Source of the DNA: Bacillus renqingensis
GTDB taxonomy: Bacteria > Bacillota > Bacilli > Bacillales > Cytobacillaceae
Length of the DNA: 58,594 nucleotides
NCBI RefSeq assembly: GCF_016464375.1
Contig: NZ_JADDIU010000028.1
Location: 1-58,594, forward strand
Direction of reading: 5' to 3'
A program made the translations under genes and the position numbers. The notes beneath the pieces are model-generated. The model was not told where the DNA came from and ran no database searches. It was given only the letters and a program-made list of their open reading frames with translations. This document shows positions 9,383 through 17,472 of this stretch, piece after piece (position 1 is the first letter of the stretch; every line of letters starts with the position of its first letter).

Positions 9383-10153
9383 ATGATGAAAGTTCTCGAG
9401 ATGTTTGATCTGACAGATCAAGTTGCTGTTATTACGGGTGGAGGCCGAGGTTTAGGGCAACAGATAGCCGAAGTTTATGCTGAAATGGGTTGCCATCTAG
9501 CCCTTTGTTCACGGAAAGTGGAAAATTGCCAACAAGTGGCAGATTCATTATCTCGTACTTATGGAATAAAGGCGAAGGGATATGCACTGGATGTAACCGA
9601 TGAATCCCAAGTGGAAAAAGTTGTAGAAGAAATGGTCCAGGACTTTGGGAAAATTGACATTTTAGTCAATAATAGCGGCGCTACATGGGGTGCTTCTGTA
9701 GAAGAGATGCCTCTTGAAGCCTGGAATAAGGTCATGAATATTAATGTTACCGGAACGTTTCTCATGAGTAGGGCTGTTGGCATGCATATGCAAAAAAGAA
9801 ATTACGGGAAAATTATCAATATTGCTTCAGTTGCTGGCCTAACCGTAAGGCAGCGCAATACAATTGGATACACGACAAGTAAAGCAGCGGTGATCCATTT
9901 TACGAAGGATTTAGCCGTTACATGGGCCAGACATCATATCTATGTTAATGCCATTGCTCCAGGCATGTTTAGAACGAAAATGACGAAAGGGACTTTAGCG
10001 GAAAAAGAAGATCGCATTATCCAAGGAATTCCACTGGGCAAAATTGGCGGTGAGCATGATTTGAAGGGAGCAGCTTTATATTTGGCAACAAAAGCAAGTG
10101 ATTATGTGACCGGAGCCGTCTTAAGTGTCGATGGAGGAAGTTCCTTAGGATAG
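9383..10153 (+). CDS. SDR family oxidoreductase
   Basis: A 256-residue classical short-chain dehydrogenase/reductase. It has the cofactor motif TGGGRGLG near residue 19, the NNSG motif, and the active-site Y163-x3-K167 (YTTSK). The C-terminal GAVLSVDGG is typical of 3-oxoacyl reductase and gluconate-dehydrogenase-like SDRs. The ribosome binding site GGAGGAAAAGG precedes two adjacent ATGs. In this cluster it probably oxidises or reduces a hydroxy/oxo group on the acid or its CoA ester; the cofactor preference is not certain. Confidence 0.88.
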   Translation: MMKVLEMFDLTDQVAVITGGGRGLGQQIAEVYAEMGCHLALCSRKVENCQQVADSLSRTYGIKAKGYALDVTDESQVEKVVEEMVQDFGKIDILVNNSGATWGASVEEMPLEAWNKVMNINVTGTFLMSRAVGMHMQKRNYGKIINIASVAGLTVRQRNTIGYTTSKAAVIHFTKDLAVTWARHHIYVNAIAPGMFRTKMTKGTLAEKEDRIIQGIPLGKIGGEHDLKGAALYLATKASDYVTGAVLSVDGGSSLG

Positions 10154-10312
10154 GACTTGGTGCACTTGTAACCAGTCTTAAAAGATAGAGTCATATTTTG
10201 ATAGTTCAGGCAAGGATAGGAAGCTAGAGAACGAGTTGGCACGGTCAGCATTTGTAAGCTGTTAAGAAATGGATTTTAAAAATTACAATATGATAGGGGA
10301 GAAGTGAGCGTT

Positions 10313-11476
10313 ATGAAAGAAGTGGTTATTGTTTCTGCAGTCCGTACACCTATTGCCAGACAGAAGAGTGCTTTAAAGGATTTGGATCCATCGATTTATG
10401 GAGGGCTGGTCATTCAGGAGGCAGTACGACGCGCCCAAATCAGTGGTGAGGAAGTGGATGATGTTATTTTTGGGAACTGTTTGGCTGGCGGGGGAAACAT
10501 GGCTCGCCTATCACTCCTTGAGGCAGGTCTGCCGGTTACTGTCCCCGGTCTCACAATCGATAGACAATGTGGGTCAGGAATCAATGCCGTAGCACTTGCT
10601 GCTGAGCGCATTCTTGCTGGGGGATGTGACATCGTTGTAGCCGGGGGAACAGATAGCATGACAAGAACTCCCTATTTATTGGAACCAGCCCCCGATGCAT
10701 TCAGCCGAATGCCGCCCAAATTTATAAGAAGACCTCTTGCACCGAAGCGTATTGGCGATCCTTTAATGGGGATCACGGCAGAAAATCTTGTGGAGAAATA
10801 TGGTATTTCAAGAGAAGAACAAGATCAGTTTGCCTATAGCAGCCAACAAAAAATGGCGAGAGCGATGGAACAAGGACGATTTGATGAACAAATCCTCCCA
10901 GTTACATTAACAGACAAAAAAGGAAAGGAGTTCATTTTTGCTGTGGATGAACACCCAAGACCCGATACGACTCTAGAGGTGTTGGCAAAGCTAAGGCCTG
11001 CCTTTAAAGAAGGAGGGAGCGTAACAGCAGGAAATTCTTCAGGAATCAATGACGGTGCAAGCGCCTTGGTTCTGATGAGCGGTGAAGAAGCGGAAAAAAG
11101 AGGGTTGGAGCCATTGGGAATCGTGAGAGATTCGGCTGTTGCCGGTGTCGATCCTAATATTATGGGGATTGGTCCAGTCCCTTCGACACAAACAGTATTA
11201 GAAAGAAACGGTCTGACACTGGATGATATCGACTTAATTGAGATTAACGAAGCCTTTGCAGCCCAAGTTCTTGCCTGTGACCGTGAGCTACATTTTGATA
11301 TGGACAAAGTGAATGTAAATGGTGGGGCCATTGCCCATGGACATCCGATTGCGGCAACCGGAGGAATGCTTGTAACAAAACTAGTCTATGAAATGAAGCG
11401 CAGAAACGTAAAACGCGGACTTGTCACAGCTTGCTGCGGCGGCGGTCAAGGAATTTCCTTAATCATTGAACGTTAA
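10313..11476 (+). CDS. Thiolase family protein (acetyl-CoA acyltransferase)
   Basis: A 387-residue thiolase. The nucleophilic cysteine is C86 in the motif RQCGSGINAVALAAERI. The C-terminal active-site elements NGGAIAHGHPIAATGG and CCGGGQG are intact. ATG 10313 is favoured over a GTG at 10304 because AGGGGAGAAG is correctly spaced only for the ATG. Together with the following 3-hydroxyacyl-CoA dehydrogenase it performs the last two steps of a beta-oxidation-like sequence, releasing acetyl-CoA or another acyl-CoA. Confidence 0.92.
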   Translation: MKEVVIVSAVRTPIARQKSALKDLDPSIYGGLVIQEAVRRAQISGEEVDDVIFGNCLAGGGNMARLSLLEAGLPVTVPGLTIDRQCGSGINAVALAAERILAGGCDIVVAGGTDSMTRTPYLLEPAPDAFSRMPPKFIRRPLAPKRIGDPLMGITAENLVEKYGISREEQDQFAYSSQQKMARAMEQGRFDEQILPVTLTDKKGKEFIFAVDEHPRPDTTLEVLAKLRPAFKEGGSVTAGNSSGINDGASALVLMSGEEAEKRGLEPLGIVRDSAVAGVDPNIMGIGPVPSTQTVLERNGLTLDDIDLIEINEAFAAQVLACDRELHFDMDKVNVNGGAIAHGHPIAATGGMLVTKLVYEMKRRNVKRGLVTACCGGGQGISLIIER

Positions 11477-11507
11477 TGGAAACCAGCTATTGGAAAGGAA
11501 GGATAAG

Positions 11508-12380
11508 ATGAATATAACGGATATAAAAAAGGTGACGGTTGTTGGATCAGGTTCTATGGGTTCCCAAATTGCCATGGTTTGTGCACTTGCTGGTTACAAA
11601 GTGACGTTACAAGATATTAACCATGACAGCCTGGAAAAAGCAAAGCGTTCTTTACAAGGACATATGGAGAATCGAGTCAAGAAAGGACGGCTGCCGCAAG
11701 CCGATGTAAATGCTGCGTTTGATCGCCTGCAATTTGAATCGAATTTGGAAGAGGCGGTAAACGAAACGGATTTTGTTATTGAGGCCATCGTTGAATTGTT
11801 AGAGGAAAAAAGAAAGTTGTTTGCCCAGCTTGATCAAATGGTATCGCCCCATGTTATTTTGGCGACAAATAGCTCGACATTCGTTAGTTCTAGGTTAGCT
11901 GATGTCACAAACCGTCCCGAAAAAGTGTGTAATATGCATTTCTTTAATCCTGCTCTTGTAATGGAGCTGGTCGAAGTTGTCCAGGGTCCCCATACATCGG
12001 AGGAAACAGCAAACATAACCGTTGAATTAGTCAAACGGATTCATAAAACCCCCATTCTCCTAAAAAAGGAAATCGATGGCTTTGTTGCCAACCGAATTTT
12101 GGGAGCCCTTTCAAAAGAAGCCATGTATTTGTACGAGAATGGATATGCGTCGTTTGAGGAAATTGATTTGGCCTGTACAAAAGCATTAAATCATCCGATT
12201 GGCCCTTTTGCTTTAATGGATTTAACAGGAATTGATATTAGCTATTATGTTGGGATGCAACGCTATAAGAAAACGAAAAACGAAGCAGATAAACCATCGA
12301 AAACGATTATAGAAAAATTTGAAAAAGGAGAATTAGGGCGAAAAACAGGTAAAGGGTTCTATGTCTACAATAATCAATGA
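11508..12380 (+). CDS. 3-hydroxyacyl-CoA dehydrogenase family protein
   Basis: A 290-residue single-domain-pair enzyme of the 3-hydroxybutyryl-CoA dehydrogenase type. The Rossmann motif is GSGSMGSQIA, the catalytic histidine region is HFFNPALVMELVEVV, and the C-terminal domain ends RKTGKGFYVYN. No enoyl-CoA hydratase domain is fused. The start at 11508 has the ribosome binding site AAGGAAGGA; earlier in-frame starts would overlap the thiolase gene. It oxidises a 3-hydroxyacyl-CoA with NAD to the substrate of the thiolase. Confidence 0.92.
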   Translation: MNITDIKKVTVVGSGSMGSQIAMVCALAGYKVTLQDINHDSLEKAKRSLQGHMENRVKKGRLPQADVNAAFDRLQFESNLEEAVNETDFVIEAIVELLEEKRKLFAQLDQMVSPHVILATNSSTFVSSRLADVTNRPEKVCNMHFFNPALVMELVEVVQGPHTSEETANITVELVKRIHKTPILLKKEIDGFVANRILGALSKEAMYLYENGYASFEEIDLACTKALNHPIGPFALMDLTGIDISYYVGMQRYKKTKNEADKPSKTIIEKFEKGELGRKTGKGFYVYNNQ

Positions 12381-12404
12381 CAATTTGGGATGGGGGGCAG
12401 TTAA

Positions 12405-13943
12405 ATGCTGGAATACATTACCGATTTAGAAAAGCGCAAAAAAGCCGCTCTCCAATTGGGGGGAGAAGAAAAAGTAAAAAAACACCACGAATTAGGGTTT
12501 AACACGGCTAGAGAGCGCATCGACGAACTTGTCGATGCGAATAGTTTTATGGAATTTGGCATGTTAAACCATTCTGATTCTCCTGAATATGAAAATAAAA
12601 GCCCAGCAGATGGAACCATTGCGGGACTTGCCAAAATTGATGACAGACCAGTCGTTGTTCAAGCTACCGATAAAACCGTATTGGCTGGAACAGGGGCAGC
12701 TGTCAACGGGAGAAAATCACATTTGATTACCAATTTCGCGGTTAAACACGGGTTACCCATCTTTAATCTTGATGAAGGTGGCGGGCTGCGCATGCCTGAT
12801 GGGATGGGGTCAGATGGAATCAGCAGTAAAATGATGTCGATGAATTTGCTAAAACATGGCCGCAGCGTTCCTTTTATTACGGCAATATTAGGGGATAGCT
12901 ATGGCAGTCCGACGTGGAAGGCAGTGTCATCCGATTTTGCCGTCCAATTAAAAGGAACGTGTATGGCGGTCTCCGGTCCCCGGATGCTCGAAGTTGCCAC
13001 AGGGGAAAAAATCAGTACAGAAGAACTTGGAGGATGGCAGCTCCATGCCAAGACTACTGGACAAATTGACCAGTTTGGCGACGATGAAGAGCAATGTATC
13101 GATCTTATGAAAGAGTTTTTTCAATATATGCCTTCCCATGCAGATGAGGAGCCTCCATGGAAAGAAACGAAAGATGATCCATACCGACTAGTGAACGAAG
13201 TGCTGAATATCGTTCCGACGAAACGAAATAGAGCTTACGATATGAAAAAGTTAATCAAATTGATTGTGGATGATGGTTCATTCTTTGAAATGAAACCATT
13301 TTATGGGGAAGCATTAATCACAGGGTTAGCAAGATTAAATGGGCGAGTAGCAGGGATAATTGCGAACCAGCCAATAAAATATGCCGGCGCTGCTGGCGCT
13401 GAGGAGTGTATGAAGGCGACAGAATTTATTTGCTTATGTGATTCATACCATATTCCTCTAGTTTTTCTTCACGATATTCCAGGTTTTCGTGTGGGGAGTG
13501 CTGCGGAAAAAGAATCGATTCCGACAAAAATTATGGTTTGGAATCAAGCTTTAGCCTGGTCAACTGTCCCTAAGATTTCTGTCGTAATCCGGAAAAGTAT
13601 CGGTGCTGCTTATAGTAATATGTGCGGACCCAACATGGGGGCGGACTTTGTGGTGGCGTGGCCAACGGCAGAAATTAATTTTACCGGCCCTGAAGTGGGG
13701 ATAAATGTTGTTTACGGCAGGCAACTGATGGAATCAGACAATGCGGATGAAGAAAGGAAAAAAATGTTGGAACTTTGGGAGTTTGATAGTACTCCTTACA
13801 AGGCAGCAGGGAAACATCTGATTGATGATGTCATAGATCCTAGGGAAACAAGAAAATTTTTGTGTCAGGCATTGGAGTATGCCTGTTCAAAAAAAGGAAC
13901 GAAAAGTAAGCGGCTGCTTGCAAACTGGCCAACAGGGTTTTAA
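12405..13943 (+). CDS. Acyl-CoA carboxylase carboxyltransferase subunit
   Basis: A 512-residue carboxyltransferase (PF01039) of the propionyl-/methylcrotonyl-CoA carboxylase beta or decarboxylase alpha type, containing both crotonase-fold halves. The N-terminal TARERIDELVDANSFMEFG is canonical. The oxyanion-hole glycines lie in YAGAAGAEECMKATEFICLC and the C-terminal half has KSIGAAYSNMCGPNMGADF. It is rather divergent from housekeeping AccD and PCC beta subunits (inference from reading). The only biotin carrier near it is the 70-aa protein at 9114. It lies 24 nt behind the dehydrogenase, so it is in the same transcript. Confidence 0.88.
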   Translation: MLEYITDLEKRKKAALQLGGEEKVKKHHELGFNTARERIDELVDANSFMEFGMLNHSDSPEYENKSPADGTIAGLAKIDDRPVVVQATDKTVLAGTGAAVNGRKSHLITNFAVKHGLPIFNLDEGGGLRMPDGMGSDGISSKMMSMNLLKHGRSVPFITAILGDSYGSPTWKAVSSDFAVQLKGTCMAVSGPRMLEVATGEKISTEELGGWQLHAKTTGQIDQFGDDEEQCIDLMKEFFQYMPSHADEEPPWKETKDDPYRLVNEVLNIVPTKRNRAYDMKKLIKLIVDDGSFFEMKPFYGEALITGLARLNGRVAGIIANQPIKYAGAAGAEECMKATEFICLCDSYHIPLVFLHDIPGFRVGSAAEKESIPTKIMVWNQALAWSTVPKISVVIRKSIGAAYSNMCGPNMGADFVVAWPTAEINFTGPEVGINVVYGRQLMESDNADEERKKMLELWEFDSTPYKAAGKHLIDDVIDPRETRKFLCQALEYACSKKGTKSKRLLANWPTGF

Positions 13944-13989
13944 AAGGTTTGCCACGGTTCATGCCTGATAAAGTCTTCATTGTTCATAA

Positions 13990-14041
13990 ATGGGCAGGTC
14001 CATTGTTTACGTGTGGTCCAATTTTTCGTAAACCTGCCCAT
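13990..14041 (+). promoter_or_regulatory. Long hairpin between carboxyltransferase and acyl-CoA ligase
   Basis: ATGGGCAGG plus TTTACG (13990-13998 and 14006-14011, separated by a 7-nt bulge) is complementary to CGTAAACCTGCCCAT at 14027-14041. The loop holds TGTGGTCCAATTTTT. There is no U-tract directly 3', so this looks more like a processing, stability or protein-binding element than a standard terminator. Confidence 0.5.
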
Positions 14042-14086
14042 CTATCTATCGTTACTTGATCAAATTTTCAGTAGGGGTGAGGGAAA

Positions 14087-16030
14087 ATTAGCACGAAAGC
14101 CGTATGGTTTCCAACTGAGGAAACAATGAATCTATCACCGTTTTATAAATGGATAAAAGACCTCGGATTTAATAGTTATGATGAACTATACGAAGCTTCG
14201 ATTCGGGACATCAAATGGTTTTGGAAAGAAGTAGAAAAGCGAGCAGGAATCGAATGGTTTCAGCCCTATCATCAGGTGTTGGATCTTAGTAAAGGAAAGG
14301 CATGGGGCTCTTGGTTTGTTGGTGGGAAATTGAATTTAGCGTACAACTGTTTAGATCGCTGGCTTAACGATGAGGAAATAGCCAGTCGCCCCGCCTTAAT
14401 CTGGGAGCGGGAGGACGATCAAGTTGAGAAATACTCGTTCAAAGAATTAAACAACTGGGTAAATCAGGTGGCAAATGGTTTGAAAGAACAAGGTATTTCA
14501 AAGGGAGACAGGGTCGCCATTCATATGCCGATGATCCCGGAAGTGGCTGTTGCAACCTTGGCCATTATTAAACTAGGTGCTATTTTTGTACCAAGCTTTT
14601 CTGGTTTCGGAGCAGATCCGATTGCGAAAAGGATTGACAGCGCCCAAGCTAAAATGCTCATCACAGTCGACGGATTCTTGAGAGCAGGTAAAATGATTGC
14701 GGTGAAGGAAGAAGTAGATGAAGCGATTTCAATGGTTTCCTGCGTGGAAAAGGTCGTTGTAGTGAAAAGGATGAATAGAGAAATCTCTTGGGTAGAAGGT
14801 CGAGACTTAGATTGGAAAGAACTAGAAAGTGGAGTAGAAGATTTTTCTGCAGAGCCAATGGATAGCATGGATCCATTTATGGTCGTATTTACCTCTGGGA
14901 CGACCGGCCGCCCAAAAGGAACCGTCCATACCCACGGTCCCTATACCGTTAGGGGAGCTTTCGGCGCTGGTGAAAAGCTGCAGGGAGGCGTAAATTTCTG
15001 GGTGACAGATATGGGATGGATCATGGGACCATCCCATGTCTTCGGCAGCTTGTTGAACGCAGCGACGATGGTACTGTATGAAGGTTCTCCCACTCATCCG
15101 GACATTGATCGTATTTGGAAATTAATCGAGAAACATCAGATTACCTCCCTAGGTATTTCGCCGACATTGATTCGTTCCCTGATGCAGTATGGTGTGGAGC
15201 CTATTCGAAGACATAATATTTCAAGTTTAATGTCTATAGGGTCGACAGGTGAACCATGGAACCCGGAACCGTGGAACTGGTTGTTTGAAAAAGTAGGAAA
15301 TAAACAAATCCCAATTATAAATTTCTCAGGAGGCACCGAAATTGGCGGTGTAATCTTTACAAACACCACCCTTAAACCAATAGCACCGGCCAGTTTTAAC
15401 GCTCGCGGGCTCGGAATGGACGTTCAAGTCTATGATTCATCAGGGAAGCCCGTGATCAACGAGGTTGGTGAGTTGGTGATAAGACAGCCGTGGCTGGGAA
15501 TGACTTATGGATTTTGGCAAGAGCCGGAACGTTATGAAGAAACCTACTGGAAAGTATGGAAGGATACGTGGGCTCATGGCGATGCGGCGATTCAAGATGA
15601 AGAGGGTTTCTGGACGATAACCGGTCGTTCTGACAATACCTTAAATGTTGGTGGAAAGCGACTGGGACCCGCGGAAATGGAATCGATTATCGTAGATCAT
15701 CCCGCAGTTCTGGAATCGGCTGTTATTGGCGTACCCGATCCGTTAAAAGGAGAAGTACCTATTTGCTTTGTCGTCCTAACTCAAGGAAATGAAGCGACAA
15801 AGAATTTAATGGATGAACTGATGAGTATGGTTACCAAACGTCTGGGGAAAGCTTTACGTCCAAAAGCGATTTACACAGTGGCTGATCTGCCGAAAACAAA
15901 AAATCAAAAAATTATGCATCGAGCGATCCGTAATGCTTACTTAAAGAAAAACCTTGGTGATTTAAGTTCACTGGATAACCCTGAATCTCTAGAAGAAATT
16001 CAAAAAGTAAAGCAGCCCCAAAATATATGA
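14087..16030 (+). CDS. AMP-dependent acyl-CoA synthetase (acetyl-CoA synthetase-like)
   Basis: An acyl-CoA ligase of the ANL superfamily. It has the phosphate-binding motif FTSGTTGRPKGTVHTHG, an adenylate motif around NFSGGTEIGG, the YGFWQEPERYEETYWKVW region, and the C-terminal hinge/catalytic lysine in KTKNQKIMHRAIR. It activates an organic acid to its CoA ester. The first ATG is at 14126, but the 13 codons upstream encode VWFPTEET, which matches the conserved acetyl-CoA-synthetase-family N-terminus. That segment is open only back to TGA at 14078, and the only plausible initiator is ATT at 14087, behind AGGGGTGAGGG. I therefore place the start at ATT; 14126 (weak GAGG upstream) is the conservative alternative. 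It is the last gene of the cluster. Confidence 0.88.
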   Translation: MSTKAVWFPTEETMNLSPFYKWIKDLGFNSYDELYEASIRDIKWFWKEVEKRAGIEWFQPYHQVLDLSKGKAWGSWFVGGKLNLAYNCLDRWLNDEEIASRPALIWEREDDQVEKYSFKELNNWVNQVANGLKEQGISKGDRVAIHMPMIPEVAVATLAIIKLGAIFVPSFSGFGADPIAKRIDSAQAKMLITVDGFLRAGKMIAVKEEVDEAISMVSCVEKVVVVKRMNREISWVEGRDLDWKELESGVEDFSAEPMDSMDPFMVVFTSGTTGRPKGTVHTHGPYTVRGAFGAGEKLQGGVNFWVTDMGWIMGPSHVFGSLLNAATMVLYEGSPTHPDIDRIWKLIEKHQITSLGISPTLIRSLMQYGVEPIRRHNISSLMSIGSTGEPWNPEPWNWLFEKVGNKQIPIINFSGGTEIGGVIFTNTTLKPIAPASFNARGLGMDVQVYDSSGKPVINEVGELVIRQPWLGMTYGFWQEPERYEETYWKVWKDTWAHGDAAIQDEEGFWTITGRSDNTLNVGGKRLGPAEMESIIVDHPAVLESAVIGVPDPLKGEVPICFVVLTQGNEATKNLMDELMSMVTKRLGKALRPKAIYTVADLPKTKNQKIMHRAIRNAYLKKNLGDLSSLDNPESLEEIQKVKQPQNI

Positions 16031-16444
16031 ATTGGGAAAATGCAGCCCCCTTCTTCTGAACATGATCCTAATTATATTGTTCAATATGTGTTCAACAGGA
16101 AAATAAATAAGTATAAAAACAAAGGCTCTCTTTTTGGCTGGGTAAAATTACGTTAAAAAGGAAGAATTAAAGATTCGACTGTTTGAAAGACTAAAAGAAA
16201 ATGTTTAAGGATAGGCCCTGCCGGGTAAACAAAAGACAATCTGAACATGCAGATTGTCTTTTGTTCTTAATAATAACGGGCAGTTCCAGATTATTCTAGT
16301 GGTTTTATTACAACAATTATTAATGAAACTAAATAGATACATAAAAAATACAGCCGTTACAAATTGACTTTCGAATAGGAGAAAATTAATTGGAAATAAT
16401 AAAGAATAAATTGACAAGGACCATATTGGAGTTGTTAGTTAGAA
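16031..16444. other. Intergenic region with terminator
   Basis: 414 bp without a convincing gene. The only strong structure is the inverted repeat at 16228-16265. The rest is AT-rich and presumably holds the promoter of the small-membrane-protein/peroxygenase group downstream, although no good sigma-A hexamer pair could be fixed. Confidence 0.5.
16228..16265. terminator. Perfect hairpin after acyl-CoA ligase
   Basis: ACAAAAGACAATCTG (16229-16243) and CAGATTGTCTTTTGT (16250-16264) form a perfect 15-bp stem with a 6-nt loop, followed by TCTT. It is the likely end of the catabolic transcript. Confidence 0.65.
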
Positions 16445-16914
16445 ATGCAATTACTCTTAAGTGCATGTATCGCCTGGTTAACCATAATTTTGTTTGCGAT
16501 TATACCAAAAAGGCTATCTATTCTGGACTTTGTCTTTTTGTACTGTATCCTGCTAAGTCTAACCTCAACTTCTTACACCATACTTATTCTGAATTTTCAC
16601 AGTATGAACATAACGAGGATCGGCACCACCTTATTGGCAGTAACGATATACCGAGTTATTACAATAACACTTCTAATCCTAATTGCCTTGAATGCTCTCC
16701 AACCTTCAGGAGGAAAAAACCACAGTGGGTCACGGCCATTGTCATTTGGATTGGACTAACGATATGTGATTGGACTCTTAACCTTTTCAAAGTTATCACG
16801 TATCATTTTTCGTTCCTATTTCCCTTAATAGCATATCTGGCATTAATCTTGATTTTGTGGGTTTTGATGTGGTGGTACAAAAGGTTTGACTATAGGAAAG
16901 CGGGACATTCATGA
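16445..16914 (+). pseudogene. Small membrane protein gene with -1 frame change
   Basis: Two overlapping frames together encode one about 156-residue multi-pass membrane protein. The first frame (from ATG 16445) gives about three hydrophobic helices (LLLSACIAWLTIILFAII onward) and stops at 16759. The -1 frame continues from about 16720 with PQWVTAIVIWIGLTICDW and a last helix rich in Leu/Trp, and stops at 16914, overlapping the ATG of the next gene (ATGA). The switch point is a canonical slippery heptamer A_AAA_AAC at 16714-16720, in the correct zero-frame phase. It lies directly after AGGAGG (16708-16713) and before a 7-bp stem-loop (16722-16742). This may be programmed frameshifting, a one-base deletion in an A-run, or a sequencing error. 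Function unknown; the neighbour is a similar membrane protein. Confidence 0.6.
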
Positions 16915-17438
16915 CGACCGTATACGATACTCAATTCAATGCCAATGAGTGGTTTGTTATTATTGGATTGTGCCTCGGGCTCTTTATAATGTTTAAACTG
17001 CCGTCGCGTTTCCCAAGAAAACTTTCAATTTTATTCTTTTTATGTGGTGTGACATATGGAACGTTGGCAGACCATTACATAGGAACAGTCCCCACAAGTT
17101 TTTACGACACGGGTGACAGCTCCGATTTTAATTTTGCAGATGTTCCCTCATTATTGAGGTATGGACCATATAGTTATTTATTTTTTTATATTTACGACCT
17201 CCTTAAAATTAGGACCAATTTGATTCCACTATATATCCTGTCCTGGTCGTTGGTTTCGACGGTTATCGAATGGACAGGAGTGCAAATAGGTGTATTTCAC
17301 TATAGTAACGGTTATTGGCTTGGAATCTCCTTCATGATTTACCTCTTGGTTCACTCAATTTGGGTAATTTTTTTCATCTTATGGTACATGCAGAAGCAAA
17401 TGAATAGTTTTACATTGTTTATCACTACCATTACATAA
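16911..17438 (+). CDS. Multi-pass membrane protein, probably CBO0543 family
   Basis: A 175-residue integral membrane protein with about five hydrophobic segments. Conserved-looking features are [33 protein letters not shown] and [20 protein letters not shown], which resemble the CBO0543 family of uncharacterised Firmicute membrane proteins (recognised by pattern, moderate certainty). Its ATG overlaps the stop of the preceding frame by 4 nt, so translation of the two is probably coupled. No catalytic motif is visible. It is followed after 34 nt by a fatty-acid peroxygenase, so a membrane-lipid role is possible but is inference only. Confidence 0.75.
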   Translation: MTTVYDTQFNANEWFVIIGLCLGLFIMFKLPSRFPRKLSILFFLCGVTYGTLADHYIGTVPTSFYDTGDSSDFNFADVPSLLRYGPYSYLFFYIYDLLKIRTNLIPLYILSWSLVSTVIEWTGVQIGVFHYSNGYWLGISFMIYLLVHSIWVIFFILWYMQKQMNSFTLFITTIT

Positions 17439-17472
17439 ACTATCAATAATCATAAATTTAGGAGCTGATGTT

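Noticed and set aside
16205..16417. A 70-codon minus-strand frame overlapping the hairpin after the acyl-CoA ligase
   Set aside because: It runs through the terminator stem, has no ribosome binding site and no recognisable protein pattern. It is most likely a chance frame.
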